Assembly: GCA_034620365.1 (NCBI GenBank)
Contig: JAQGEQ010000058.1
Span: forward strand, 1 to 64,000
DNA length: 64,000 bases
Reading direction: 5' to 3'
From: Pegea sp. RAD2-039
Lineage: Eukaryota > Chordata > Thaliacea > Salpida > Salpidae
The notes beneath the pieces are model-generated. The model made no database searches, was not told where the DNA came from, and saw nothing but the letters and a program-made list of their open reading frames with translations. Position 1 is the first letter of the stretch. Every line of letters begins with the position of its first letter. The position numbers and the translations under genes were made by a program. Below are positions 37,262 through 50,309 of this stretch, in pieces.

Positions 37262-39445
37262 TTTTTTTATATGGACCTCAGCCATAATTAATCCTAAAGT
37301 TGACTGGTTTCGTTCTTGGTTAGCAGCTATTTCTGCTCTGTTTGATAATCACAGTTTTAGTTATTGCAATAAATTATTACCATGATAATATTTCAATAAA
37401 AATGGATACAATTAAACAGTTTTAATAGTTTCAATTAGATACACTCAAAATGATTTTGATATATTTACAAGAGAGGTACTACAAACCTTTTTTGCATTCG
37501 AGAAAGTATAAATGATCTCAACTTCTTCAAAACATCTCTATGCTTAGCCTTATTATTCATTTCGTCCACAAAGTTATTCCTTGAATAAAATTTGGGATAA
37601 ATGTTTTAATTGAAACTTGAATAAACATAGAAAATAAATATATTTCTGTTTAATTAGTTTTGAACTAAATTATAATATATTTAAGTTTTACTTTTTTGAT
37701 GTATAAAAGTAAGTTATGATATTTCATGTAAAAACAATAGAGAATAAAAAAAAACAATTATTGATCTTTATCTTTGGGTAAGATCTTTCATAGGTCAGAA
37801 AGATAAAAAATAATAGTCAAGTAAATCTTTAGATCCTAACCAGCAACATTAAAACCATTCTGAACAATTACTTAAAGTATTATAATATTAAAGAAATTTC
37901 AATTAAATTTACAAACGTTTGGTTTTGAGAATAGTTTTCCACATTGCAACCATAAATGTAATCTTGCTGATTTGCTAATATTTGATTGTTGCTTGGAATT
38001 GTAGCTGAGTAAGTAGAGTTGTGAGCAGCCGATTGCTGTTGCTGATAAGTAACAAATTGATTTTGTTGATTGAATGCAGCATGTTGATTTTGATGATAAA
38101 AGTGAGGGTTTTGATGTTGATTGTAATAGGAATGCGGGAAAAAGGCTTGTTGAAATCCTTGTGGAGTGTTTGGTTGATGATAATGATCTGTTGGGTTGAG
38201 TTGTAGTTCTGATACAACTTGCTGATGACCGGTAAAATTTTGAAGATCCTTTTCTTGGCTCATGTGAGGAAAATTATGCCTGTAGAACTTTCCTTGTTCA
38301 GATTGTTCAGAAGTAAAATAAGTAGGTTGAACTTGCTGCAAACAGCTGACAGAACCTTGTTGAGTTACTTGTTCAGTCTGTGTTTGGGTCACTGATTGTC
38401 CATACATCTGTGCTTCGAGTACCGATTGTCCATCGGAACAAAACTCTTGGTTCACTGGCATTTCAATGAAGCTATTATTTTGCTGAAGATTGTTATGATT
38501 TAGTAGTGGCTGAGTTACAACAGGGTTTTCAGGTTGCATGTTTTCTTGAAAGGTTTGCCACTGATGTTGCTCAGTAGACCTACTAATATCTTCTATAAAA
38601 CCCCATTGCTGCTTTTGAAATCCATTTTCACAGACAGGTTCCATCTTTGTTGTACATTGTTGTTGATACGGCATACTTGGCATTTGATTATTATGTCGAG
38701 CAAGAGATGGTTTCAGAATTGAATCAACCACACAAGATGTTCTACAAAATAAAATAATTCAATAATGAAATAATGACAATGAAATTAACATTTTTTTAAG
38801 GAAAATATAATTTATGATAAAAGTGTTACAAATAGCAGAACCGCCATTAGTCGATAACATAGCTTAGGGCATTGTTACGTTTCGGCTGCAGTTAATAGTG
38901 TGCAAGTTTTCAAATGTGAAAAGCTTAGTTGATGATTTATTTTGATTTTCTAAATATAATAAATTTATAACAACACTATTTCATCAAAATACTTTCAGAT
39001 AATTTTGCAGAAAAATTAATTAAAACAATTATTTCTCAAATCAATCTTATTAGAAAACATAAACAACAATTTAACAAGTACTATAAAAAATGTATGGCGG
39101 CTTAATATAAATAATTGCAGTACCTTCTTAAAACAAATTTTGTTATTATTTATCTCTCAACATCTTAGATCATTACAACAAAATATAAAACGGATTAGAA
39201 TTTCAAATACAATTTAAGCTATACTAGTTCTGTTATAAAAGACATTCAAATTTAGTTTATAACAAAAACTAGCTTACAGTTGGTGGTTTCCAATTGAACT
39301 TTCATCAAATGAATCTTTAAAATAAAAATAGTTGTTTTTACAACTAGATTTCACATTTCATGACCAAAAAATATAGACTTTTACATTAAGGAATAATTAT
39401 TAGAATTAAAACTATAAGATATTTAGACTAACAAAACTTACCCAT
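37262..39445 (-). CDS. Q4: family Q protein, normal stop codon lost
   Basis: Five exons on the minus strand: 39445-39442 (ATG G), 39314-39278 (37 nt), 38741-37917 (825 nt), 37579-37487 (93 nt) and an exon from 37337 down. The frame is open from ATG through all junctions. The large-exon donor is AAAC before GTTTGT instead of AAAG before GTATGT. The protein starts MDSFDESSIGNHQL and has the Gln-rich middle. Exon 4 reads NNFVDEMNNKAKHRDVLKKL, exon 5 AEIAANQERNQSTLGLIMAE. The TAA found in Q2, Q5, Q6 and even Q3 is AAA here (37264-37262), so translation would run on into the next codons and a following exon for a short distance. It may be functional with an extended tail or be starting to decay. 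Confidence 0.6.
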
Positions 39446-39679
39446 TAAAAATATTCTCTGTCAACTTCAATCAAACAAAAAACTTTTAATTAAAATGTTT
39501 TGCTTAATATCTGAAGCAGAAGGTTCTTGTTTATTATCAACTTTGATAAACATAAATGTCACTAAAATTCAAAACAGAAATTCTTTGATAAAAAAAACTG
39601 ATATAAACAATTTAAAACTGAATAAGTAAAATTAACTATTTGATAAATGCTAAACCGTCTTGAGATGAAGCAGTTTGAA

Positions 39680-41518
39680 AGTAAACTTCCCATATACCGT
39701 TTATGTTACAGATTCCAGCTAATTCACGTTTAGTTTCTCACGCAGCTTTTCATAGCTTAAAACGAAATACTTTCGTGAGGAAAAAGCCGCTGTCAATATC
39801 TTCAGATACCAATTTGATGGCACCACGTTTGATGTTTATTCAGCGATAAATGTCAAATTAAAATCTAAATGATATCAGAAAGATAAGAATTCTCTGACCA
39901 TCAAATCGTTAATTTCTCGCAAGATTCGATCTCTTTTCGATACGTAAAGTTTTGTGGGAAAATTTTAAAGCATATGTGTGGTCAAATTGCTAATACAAAC
40001 AAAAAATTCACCAAGAATGTTGCAGATATTATTGCAGCAATTTTGAGTTATCTCAATCTTTCAAAGTTTGGTGATGGAACAACAAATCAAGAAAAGCATT
40101 GAAAAATACTTTTTTTACTGCCTCTGTTATTAGTCTAACTTACAATTAACTTGTTTACAACTCCTTTCAAAGTACAATGACACCTTTTTTACATCAGTAT
40201 ATTCTTTACAATTACAATCTCATGAAGTAACCCTAACTAAAAGAATAATTTTGTAACAGCATTTTAGTTAAAATGAACGATTCAGCTTTCCAAGTTAAAA
40301 GTAGGTTTCCTATTTACCTATTTATTCACTCTGCAAAAAAAATGTTTTTTTTTGTGAAAATGCAGACAACATTTATAGTGCAAATAAACATAGATAACTT
40401 TTTGATAGTTTCTTTATGCTTTTACACGAAATAATATAGCGCTTGTTTTGGGTTAAGTTTGCAGTAGAGCAACTCAATTTAAAATGTAAAAGTTTGTTGG
40501 ATGCTTTACAGATTTGCACACTACAAGAAGTAAATATTCTCTCTATTATAATCAATCCTTTGTTGGTATCGACCTTGGTTGTAAAAGATAAAAACAACCT
40601 TTAAAAATATATTGCAAAAAATCTAGAAAGTTAGTTCACTACATGATAAAATCATTTGATGTTGATGACACTTTGAAATGTTGGTGCCACAAAGTCTACA
40701 AATTTACCAATGATAACATATAGATTGGGTTTAAGATAAATTTTAGCAAATATTTTTACGGTTCTTGTACTTTATAGTAAGTAAGAACTTTGTTTATTTA
40801 TCGTACTGAAAAGTAGAAATATATTCTCAAGTAGATTTAACATTTTTTACAAATTTCATTTTCAAAACGGCTCACAAAATTTTTTTAAATATCTTCTAAC
40901 AGGACAAGTCACTATTGTTTATAATATATTTATTTCCCATAAAAGATATATCTAAAAGTTATAAGAATTTAAGTTTCTGAGAAAAATATAGAACATTTCT
41001 TCAGTAGCTGGTATAATAAACCTTCAAATTATAAAATTGCAGTTAGACATATACTTTTTTACTTGTATTTCTCATATATAACTTTTCTGTATATTTAGGA
41101 GAACATAATAAATAAAAAGTACAAAAGGTGAATTTCAAATTAAACCTTAAAATTCGATTTGAAAAAGAAAAAAATTAGCTATCACTAGAAATATTTTTAG
41201 TAGTTTTCAAAAATTTTCTGCTCTTTTTAAGAATAATGATTATTTGAAGAATTTGCTCAATTTTCACAAAAAGGAAATTGCAGATGATAATTATTGTTTC
41301 TTTTCACCGGATATTGAAGAGTTCTTCTATAACATGCCCATTAGAAGTTTGAATTGCTCTTTAGAACTATGCACCGTATTTATTGGTTGAGCATGAGAAA
41401 AATTATGAATGAAACGTTGTTATGATCAGTTTTAATGGACCAGCTAAGTCATAAACCTAGCAACAACTTTTTCTAATTGTTTAGTATTATGACAGGACTT
41501 GACTAACTCCAGCTAACT
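39680..41518 (+). pseudogene. Relic G, copy 4 (shortened)
   Basis: Matches about 1,340-3,430 of the first module with about 230 bp missing near 41,290. It contains the conserved 96-nt block at 40628-40723 (KLVHYMIKSFDVDDTLKC, then CWCHKVYKFTNDNI and TAG) and DIEEFFYNMPIRSLN at about 41,312. VKFAVEQLNLKCKSLLDAL lies at about 40,456. Stops and frameshifts are frequent. No F gene follows: the LINE tail begins instead. Confidence 0.45.
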
Positions 41519-41897
41519 TATAGTTATTTATTACAATAAATACGGTGGTGGGTACCTGAAGGCAGCACCTCTCGCTAACACACATTCTCACAAATAACAT
41601 CTATTTAGTCCGAAATATAGAAAGCAAAAGATGTAACACATGGCATTTCTGTAGCCCTCAAAGCATATAGCAGTGAACAATTACATAGAATGTTAATAAT
41701 AAAAAAAAGGGGAAAATCACAATTTAGAAATGACAATGTTGGCAATGTTATAACGGTTCAACTTCCTTTTGAACAAGGCTAGTGATTCTGACTTGACAAT
41801 GTCTGATGGCAACTGGTTCCAAGTACTAATTGTGCGGTATGAGAAACCATTCGTTCTGATTTATGTACCAGGTGATATAGGCTTTCTAAGATGTAAT
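41519..41897 (-). mobile_element. LINE3: 3' tail of the same LINE family
   Basis: About 379 bp that match the last part of LINE2 (59,712-60,091) in reverse complement, including the untranslated end with GTTGAACCGTTATAACATTG and the terminal TATTTATTGTAATAAATAAC. No coding capacity. Its 5' side ends at 41,897 exactly at the inner end of inverted repeat 1, and its 3' side ends in the module sequence GTTAGCTGGAGTTAG, as in LINE2. It could be a 5'-truncated insertion or a breakpoint inside a longer copy. Confidence 0.85.
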
Positions 41898-43330
41898 TTC
41901 AAAGTCATAGAAAGGTTATTAATTTATTAGAAATACAAAAAATATATTTATTCTAACAAAGATTTTTTAATTTGATTGTAATTTATATCAACTATTAAAG
42001 AATAGTTTTCATTTTTTCTTGAAAGTCTAAATTGTTTGAATTTTTAATTATACCTTTTAAGGTAAATAAATATCATAAACAGAGTGACTGCTTCCACTAG
42101 AAGATATTTCTATAATTTTTTAAATTATTTTAGAGGTGAAATTTATAAAAAATATTAAAATCTACTACAGAATATATTACTACTTTTCAGTACTATAAAT
42201 AAACAAAAGGCTTGCCCAATATGAAGTAGAAAACCTGCAGAAAATTTTGAAGAAATTTATCTTAAACACAATCTATATGTTATCATTGGTTAAATTGTAG
42301 ACTTTGTGGCACCAACATCTCAAAGTGTCATCAACATCAAATGATTTTATTATGTACTAAACTAACTTTCTAGATTTTTTGCAATATTTTTTTAAAAGTT
42401 GTTTTTATCTTTCAAACTATTTCTTATATCAATAAACTATCCTGACATTTTATTTACAACCAAGGTTGACACCAACAAAGAGGTCATTTAACTTATTGTA
42501 GTGAATAAATATGAAAAGCATTCAACAACCTTCCTTCTACGTTTTAAATTGAGTTGCTCTACTGCAAACTTAACCCAAAACAAGCGTTATATTATTTTGT
42601 GTAAAAGCATAAAGAAACTATCACAAAGTTATCTATGATTTTTTGCTATATAAATGTTGTGTGTATTTTCACTAAGAACATTATCCTACAGAGTGATTAA
42701 ATTGGTAAATAAGAAACCTACTTTTAACTAGAAAAGCTGAATCGTTCATTTTAACTAAAATGCTGTAAAAAAGTATAATTTTAGTTAGGGTTACTTCTTG
42801 AGTTTGTAACTACAAAAAAATATACTGATGTAAAAAAGCTGTCATTGAAAGGAATTATAAAAAAAGTATCTAGCTACTAAACTAATCGCAGAGGCAGTAG
42901 CAGTATTATTCAAGGCTTTTCTTGATTTGTTTTTCGTTCAATAAACGTTGAAAAATTGAGATAAATCAAAATTTTTGCAATAATATCTGCAACAAGTGCT
43001 GGCGATTTTTTGTTCGTATTAGTAACCTGACTTACATGCTTTAAAAATTTCCCACAGTATCAAAATGAGACCTAATCTTGTAAGAAAAAAAAAATTTAAT
43101 GCAAAAAGAATTTTTAATCTTTCTTAGATCATTTAGATCATAATTTGATTGCTATAGATAAACATTTATCAAACATGCTGGCATCAAATTGGTATCTAAA
43201 GATTTTGATAAAAACTTTTTCCCACAAAAGTATTTCTTTTTAAACTATAAAAGGTTGCGCGAGAAAAGTAAAAATTTAGGTGGATGGAATAATTAAATAA
43301 GACCTATATGAGAAGTTTAGTTCCAAACTA
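41898..43330 (-). pseudogene. Relic G, copy 5 (truncated)
   Basis: Reverse complement of about 12,100-14,019, with only one copy of the 487-bp segment. The conserved 96-nt block is at 42368-42273, with one TAG inside and CWCHKVYNLTNDNI intact. Around 42,840-43,110 it differs from the left arm much more than around 43,120-44,000, so similarity is patchy. Confidence 0.4.
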
Positions 43331-43558
43331 CTTCATCTCATGACGGCTTAGCATTTATAAAACACTTAACTTTGCAGGTTCATTTTTTTTTAAATGTTTA
43401 TATAAATTTGTTTGATCAAAGGATTTTAGTTTGGATTTATTTAGCGACATTTATTTTTATCAAAGTTGATAATCAAATAAAGTTTTGTTTCGGATTTTCA
43501 GCTTGAAAATTTAGATTTAAAAGTTTTTATTTGTTCCAAGTTAAAGCAGAATATTTTA

Positions 43559-45963
43559 ATGGGTAAGTTTTGCTCGTCTAAATATCTGATACTTTTAATT
43601 CGAATAATTTCTTTACTGTAAAATGTATCTTCTTCAGTCATTAATTGTGAATTTTAGTTTTAAATACAACTATTTATATTTAAAGATTCATTTGATGAAA
43701 GTTCCACTGGAAACCACCAACTGTAAGCTAGTTTTTGTTTTAAACTAAATATAAATATATTTTATAATATAACTAATAAAGCTTAAACTATGTTTGAAAT
43801 TCTAATCCGTTTTATGTTTTTGTTGCAATGATCTAAGATGTTGAGAGATAAATAATAACAAAATTTGTTTCAAAAATATACTGCAATTATTTAGATTTAG
43901 CCTCCATTCATTTTTTAAAGTACTTGCTAAATAGTTGTTTAAGTTTTGTAATAAAGTTAAATTTTAAAAGGATTGTTGTAATTAATTTTGTTACAAAAAT
44001 TTTACAATGTATTTTGATGAAAAAGTGTGGTTATAAATTTAATATATTTAAATAGAAAAAAAACTGAACTCGTTTACATTTGAAATTACTACACTGTAAA
44101 AAGCAGCTGAAACGTACAATGCCCTAGGGCTATTTGATCGAGTAAAGTGGTAATGCTTTAGTTGTAGGCCGAAGTTTCGGTCTACTGGTTTGGTCAGTTG
44201 AAGAGTATTTTCAAACAAGCGCTTGCTTGTGCGCACAATCACTCATTTATCTTCTTTACATATAGTATACACACAACCAAAAATATGCATTATATTTGAC
44301 TTCTGTGGTTGCAAAAATCTGTTATTAAAAAATGTTTGCTAAGACTTATATGTTTGTATTATATGTAACATTTCTTTTATAAATTAATTTTTTTTTTAAT
44401 TTTAGCTCTTTTTTTATCCTTAGTTTATTATTCATTTTTAAATTTTGTAGAACATCATGTGTGGTTGATCCAATTCTGAAACCATCTTCTGTTCGACATA
44501 ATTCTTAAACGCCAAGTATTCCTTACCAACAACAATCTACAATAACGATGGAACATATTTATGAAGATGGATTTCAACAGCAGCAATCACGTTTTATGGA
44601 AGATATTAGTAGGTCTACTGAGCAATATCAGAGCCAAACCTTTCAAGAAAACATGCAACCTGAAAACCCTGTTGTAGCTCAGCAACTACTAAATCAAAAC
44701 AATCTCCAGCAAAGCCGTGGCTTCATTGAAATGCCAGTGAACCAAGAGTTTTGTTCCGACGGACAATCTATATTTGAAGCACAGATGTATGAACAATCAG
44801 TGATCCAAACACAAGCTGAACAAGTAACTCCACATGGTTCGATCAGCTGTTTGCATCAAGCTCAACGTACTTAATTTACTTCTGAACAATCTGAACAAGG
44901 AAAGTTCGACAGGCCTAATTTTCCTCACATGAACATCTAAAAAGCTCTACAAAATTTTACAAATCATCAGCAAGCTGTTTCCGGACTACAATTCAACCCA
45001 ACAGATCATTATCATCAACCAAACGTTCCCCATAATTTCCAACAAAGTTTTTTTCCCGCAATCTTTCCACGATCAACATCAAAACGGTCACTTCTATCAT
45101 CAAAATCAGCATGCTGCCTTCAATCAACAAAATCGATTTGTTACTTGTCAGCAACAGCAATCGGCTGCTCACAGCTCTACTTACCCAGCTACAATTCCCA
45201 CCAACAATCAAATGTCACCAAATAAGCAAGATTCCATTTATGGTCACAATGAGGAAAACTGCTTTCAAAACCAAAGGTATGTAAAACTTTAAATTTTGTA
45301 TGATATTATAAAATCTTATGCAATAATTCAGATTGGTTCTAACGTTGGTGATTACCATCTAATGAGTTTTTGCATCTTTCTAGGCAAATTGTATCTTAAA
45401 TACAAAGATGTATCAAATTTTGTTCATTTTAGATTGTATATATTCTTTTACATAAAATATCGTAAATTACTTTTATTCATCAAAAAAGTAAAAATTAAAT
45501 ACATTATAATTTAGTTCAAAACTAATTAAACAGAAATAGTTCAAATAAGTATTTGATGAGGATTGATCTTTTTTCCTGAGATTGTACAATTACTTTCTGC
45601 GTTTTTAAGTTTTAATTAAAGTTTATCTTAAATTTAATTCAAGAAATAACTTTGTCGACGAAATGAATGAGATAGCTAAGCATAAAGAGGTTTTAAAGAA
45701 GTTGAGATCATTTATACTTTCTCGAATGCAGAAAAGGTTTGTATTATCTCTCTTTTAAATCTATCAAAATCATTTTTGTAGAGTAACTAATTTAAAACTT
45801 ATGAAACTGTTAAATTTTATCTATTTTAATTCAAATATTATATGGTAATAGTTTATTGCAATACGTTAAACTGTGGTTATCAAACAGAGCAGAAAGATCT
45901 GCTAAAGAAGAAGAATACCAGTCAACTTTAGGATTAATAATGGCTCATTTTCATACAAATTAA
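43559..45963 (+). pseudogene. Q5: family Q pseudogene
   Basis: Exons are at 43559-43562, 43686-43722, 44451-45276, 45644-45736 and 45888-45963, all with intact GT-AG signals. The large exon has the same early TAA as Q2 (44506-44508), a second stop at 44872-44874, and an 826-nt length (one extra base), with further frame damage near 44,940 and 45,060-45,230. Exons 4 and 5 are unbroken and identical or nearly so to Q2 (NNFVDEMNEIAKHKEVLKKL). From about 44,712 to 45,235 the sequence is much more diverged from Q2 than on either side, which looks like a converted or substituted tract. Exon 1's upstream T run is one base shorter than in other copies. Not expected to give a full product. Confidence 0.8.
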
Positions 45964-48900
45964 AGGAACCCAGGTATATATAGTTTGAGGTGAAATGGTT
46001 TTATAAAATGTTTCACTGCTGTTATATTTCTTGTGGTATGAGTAACCTTTAATACTTTTACAGATTAATTTGCTTCCAGTCCACTTTAAAGGAATTTCTA
46101 GTAATTTGAGCCGATTGAATATCTTAACAAAACTCAAATCACTATCATCTACTAAAATGAATTATTTATTTGGATTCTCAAGCCTTTGTAGCTTAAATGT
46201 GTTGAACTTCAATTATTTATCTACACAATTTAAATTGCTTTTTCATATCTGTTTTACCATTTATTTCTCAGAAATTTGTAGAAATTTTATTTTGTGTCTG
46301 TAATTTACCCTAAAAAGTTTTGTATCGGCTATATCATGGGTTGGAGAAGAGTAAACAAATTCATGAATCTGGCCTGCTGGATTTGAGAAGTTTTAGTTAA
46401 AAATCACTAAATATCAGTTCAACACAAACTTTGACTTTTTTAGTGAGAAATCTGCTAATATTATCTGATACCCAAAATAACTCTCTACATGATAAGCTTT
46501 TATCTGTTTACATTTATAATTGCTGATAATTTTTATTCAGTGTTTGAAGTCTTTGTGTTTACTTTTAAATGAATAAATTCATGTCGTATAATAGCTGTTT
46601 TAAAAAGTAAAATAAAATTAATTTGAACTTGTTGAATAGTTTTTTTGAAAAATATACTAAAGTAAAACTATATGATAGATTAATAAAATATGAGAATTGC
46701 TGTAAGTTAAGAACTTTTATCAGAAGAAACTTTTATTTGATGTTTATCTCAGATTACAATCAAGTTAGTAGACCAAACTGTATGGTAAGATTTATGAGCC
46801 ATTTGGCAGCTATTTTTTAACATTAAGTTTTAAAGCATTTGGAAAATACAAGAAGCAGAAAATATTTACAAGAACTAGCTTTTCATCAAGTCTTTGTATT
46901 AACGTATATATGAAGGCAGTAAATATATACTGATAATAAGTATACTGAATAGTTAAGCCACAACACTTATTTGGAAATTAAGTATTTCATTAAATTTTGA
47001 AAAAGTGCGCAATGTTAAAACAATTGATCAAAACTGACGAATGTAAAGTTTGGTTAAAGGTAGAGACAAATTTTCACAAATATACTTCAGTTGGATACTT
47101 ATTTTATAAGAATAAGTTGTCAAAGGACAGTTAAGATAAAAATAAAAGTCTACTTTTATCTTGTTCTTTGTGAATTTATATCAGATGGTTAAGTATTTAG
47201 CAAACAATTATGTTTAAAATAAAAAGTTCGAAACCTTTACAGACTTAGAGGCACATTTAGAAAGAATGATTAAATTCAAATATTTTTACAGGTCATGACG
47301 CCACTTATTAAAGTAGCTTTGTTGTGATATTTTATTTATTTAAGCGCCGTCAATATACTATTATACCTGTTTTATTAAAATAGATGTTGTATTAAAATAC
47401 TTTAGACCAGCTCACATAGCATCATCATACAATTCATAAGTTTCGGCTGGTTATTCAATAAATAAACTGCATAGTTCTCTACAGCAGTTCCGACCTATAA
47501 GTATAATTGCTTATATTGTTTCAGCTGGTTTTTGAAAACCTTTTTACTGTTTAATTGACACCGGAAAAATTATCAGTTCAGTTTTGTTCACATGAAATTC
47601 AAAGCAGATATTCTTTTTATCATAGATTAAATTTTTACCAATTATTCAAGTAAAATTACCGTTACATCACAAAGTTTGATTTACTCCCAAGAGAAGCCAA
47701 AAGAAACAAACTTTCAAACAGCTAAAAATTTCAATTTTTTCGACATTAGAAGGAAAAAAAGGTTTAAAAATAATTCAATTTCTACTTTGTAAACATAGTC
47801 ACAAGAACCAAGATCATCAAAACCTAGATCATCAAATGCATAAATAACAAAGTAAAAAGTTATTGATTGAAAGACTTTGGTTAGAGAAAAACTTTAGTTG
47901 AAGTTTTTAAATTTCTCATCACTGTTATAAAGATTTCCAAATATTTTATTTTTAAAAACTAATGAAAAATATTATAAAGCTTCTATTGTTGTTGTGAAAC
48001 TTTATGCTAAGTAATCATAATAATCAGGAACGTTCTGATTTTAAAGTTAGCATAATTGATAACATCTATAAAAAATACATGGATATCTAAGGATAATTGC
48101 ATCTAAGTCTTATCCTATCACACACAAGTACAGATGATTCTGAAAGAGTTTGGGTCTTTTCCCAACAGTAAAAACTTTGTATTTGCTTAACGCTATCAAC
48201 CAGTACAAACGTTGCAAACCGTTTTTGTTCAATTTACATTTAAGCTTAGCTACTGTTGCTAAAGGTGAGTATCTAAATGAAAATCACAAAATAAAATGAA
48301 TTATTGAGAAAATAAAAAAATAGGAATAATATATCAGAGTTCTATGATTCAAATACAAGATCAAAAGCTTTCATAAAACCCTAATGATCTGATAATGATT
48401 TTATATTCTAGTTCACTTCTGACACGATAGTAATAAATAGACAAGTTCACTAAATCACATGCATTGTGTAAATCATTTAATTCTTATAATAGATGTTACT
48501 TGTAGTATAAATAAATTTGCTTACTTAAAGTTAAGATGGTTTTATCCTTTTTCTATATGATATAAATTAAACATTTCTTTAAAAACATTAACTAATTATT
48601 CTGTATTAAGGCTAACCTAACAAAGCCGAAACAATTAAAATATAAAAGATTCTATTATAGCTGTTTGATAGTAAAATTGATTACAATACAAACTTTTTAT
48701 AATTTATTCCAATTCGAACAAAAACAAAAATAGAAAAGGCGGAATTTAAACTTAGATTCTAAAAACATTATTTCTTCTGGTCGGGAAAATATCAACAAAC
48801 GCACAAAATCTTGGCTTCAAAGTTCAACCTTTAGCTTTTTAAGAGTTATTAATCTAGAAGAAAACTATTTGAAAGTGAAAGTAAAAAAAGAAAAGATACC

Positions 48901-48970
48901 TTTAAGCAAAGGAGAAAAGTTTTTTATGTATCCTTTTGATTCTTTTTTGTTATCTTTGATACTTTTGAAT
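45964..48970. other. Q5-F4 spacer
   Basis: Reverse-complement partner of 6,449-9,460. It includes a likely 3' untranslated exon of Q5 from about 46,066, and the mirrored decayed reading LNKNGLQRLYWLIALSKYKV at about 48,230-48,170 on the minus strand. No intact gene. Confidence 0.4.
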
Positions 48971-50290
48971 TTAGTTTCGTAATGATATCTCACGTAACTT
49001 GCAATCATAACTAATTTTAAACAAATAATACAAATTTACGAATATTTCTGTGGCTGTATTCAAAACAGATTGCATCTTTTGACAGTCTGAAAGAGATTCA
49101 GAAATTATTTTTATATCAAGTAAGTCTTCCAACATGCTTTCATACTTATTAGCAAACATTTTAGCTTGGTTGTATTCATTATTTTTTTTAATATTTAAAA
49201 AATAATTCAGATTCTTTGAAACGTCAGATTTAATTTTGTTTAGCTGATCAGAAAATTTGAAACTTGCATAAACTTCCCGACATACATACAAATCAGTTTG
49301 TAGGCGACTATACATCTTTTTTACCTTTGAAAACTTCATATGACACGCTAACGATATCAACCAGTTAAAACTAAACAAAACTGCGACAAGTGAATTATTT
49401 AACAACACACTGACGGCATCTTCATCTTGTTTAACTTCTTGTAAACTTGTTTGCAAGCTATATGAGGCAAACGTTTGCCCAAAAACGTACAACTTCCCTG
49501 CAATTAATGATTGAATAAAAAACATCAAATCACATAAGCTTACAAATGCAACTACACTCATTAAATCTTGGTAATACTTTAAACCAGCAGAATCTATATG
49601 AAACAGAATGATACACGACTGAACTAGTGAGGAGCAAAAGACATCCAAAAACGATAAATATTCTTGAAACTTGTAAATGTTTGTGTTTGTTGATAATTTA
49701 ACCTTTTTAGTTCTACCAGATAGCAACGAAAATCTCTTGATCAAAGCATTAAGATTTTTAGTTGGTTTGGAGAGTTTAGTTTCGTAAACATTGCCAAATA
49801 CACCCATGATCTGTACCAGAAAAAATAAAAACGTGTATGCTTTGTATTTCATTATGGTTTTAGTTGGTTTTAATTTTTCTGCAATAAACAGACAATGTTT
49901 TAATAATTCTAAAGCAACAAAATGGCTTTCCAACGATTTTTTCTTTTTCAAAGAAAATTTTGTTCCAATTTGAAAGAATATTTTAAGTATATTAAGATTA
50001 CGTGAGTTATCGTTGGCTTTAAAATCTTTCAATTTGTAGAGTTTAACTAATCCACTTTCTTTGTAAATCCAGTAAACAAATCCTGGTGACAAAATATCAT
50101 CTTTCACAAGTAAATCAGAAAAAAAATCAAATCCATGATTAAAAACAGATTGAAATTTTAAGAGCTTTTTTCCTGCCGGTCGTGTAAAAATATAATCAAA
50201 TAGACTACCTTGCAATATGAAAGATGTCTTTCCTCCAACATCTAAAACTTTCACACAATCAGAATATTTATTCATTTCAAAATTGTTCAT
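48971..50290 (-). CDS. F4: uncharacterised 439-residue protein, family F
   Basis: Inverted partner of F1. It differs from F1 at only three residues that I can find (KVLDVGG for KVVDVGG, YKESGL for YKEIGL, PTKNL for PTKDL), two of them matching the residue found in F3. The start MNNFEM is preceded by the acceptor-like TTTTTAGCAG, with in-frame stops between. Fully open, 439 codons, same hydrophobic segment and LLSGRTKK motif. It converges with Q5 and diverges from Q6 across relic G. The near identity over 1.3 kb and the surrounding arm points to recent duplication or continuing gene conversion between the arms. Confidence 0.75.
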   Translation of the reverse strand: MNNFEMNKYSDCVKVLDVGGKTSFILQGSLFDYIFTRPAGKKLLKFQSVFNHGFDFFSDLLVKDDILSPGFVYWIYKESGLVKLYKLKDFKANDNSRNLNILKIFFQIGTKFSLKKKKSLESHFVALELLKHCLFIAEKLKPTKTIMKYKAYTFLFFLVQIMGVFGNVYETKLSKPTKNLNALIKRFSLLSGRTKKVKLSTNTNIYKFQEYLSFLDVFCSSLVQSCIILFHIDSAGLKYYQDLMSVVAFVSLCDLMFFIQSLIAGKLYVFGQTFASYSLQTSLQEVKQDEDAVSVLLNNSLVAVLFSFNWLISLACHMKFSKVKKMYSRLQTDLYVCREVYASFKFSDQLNKIKSDVSKNLNYFLNIKKNNEYNQAKMFANKYESMLEDLLDIKIISESLSDCQKMQSVLNTATEIFVNLYYLFKISYDCKLREISLRN

Positions 50291-50309
50291 TATCTTGCTG
50301 ATTAATCTA

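Larger units (their letters stand above)
37633..41897 (+). repeat. Left arm of inverted repeat 2
   Basis: Reverse complement of about 59712-64000 (landmark sums about 101,630: for example conserved block 40628 with 60962, Q4 large-exon start 38741 with Q7 62890). Includes the Q4 large exon and upstream region and the LINE 3' tail. The right arm is cut by the window edge, so the true length is unknown. Confidence 0.85.
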
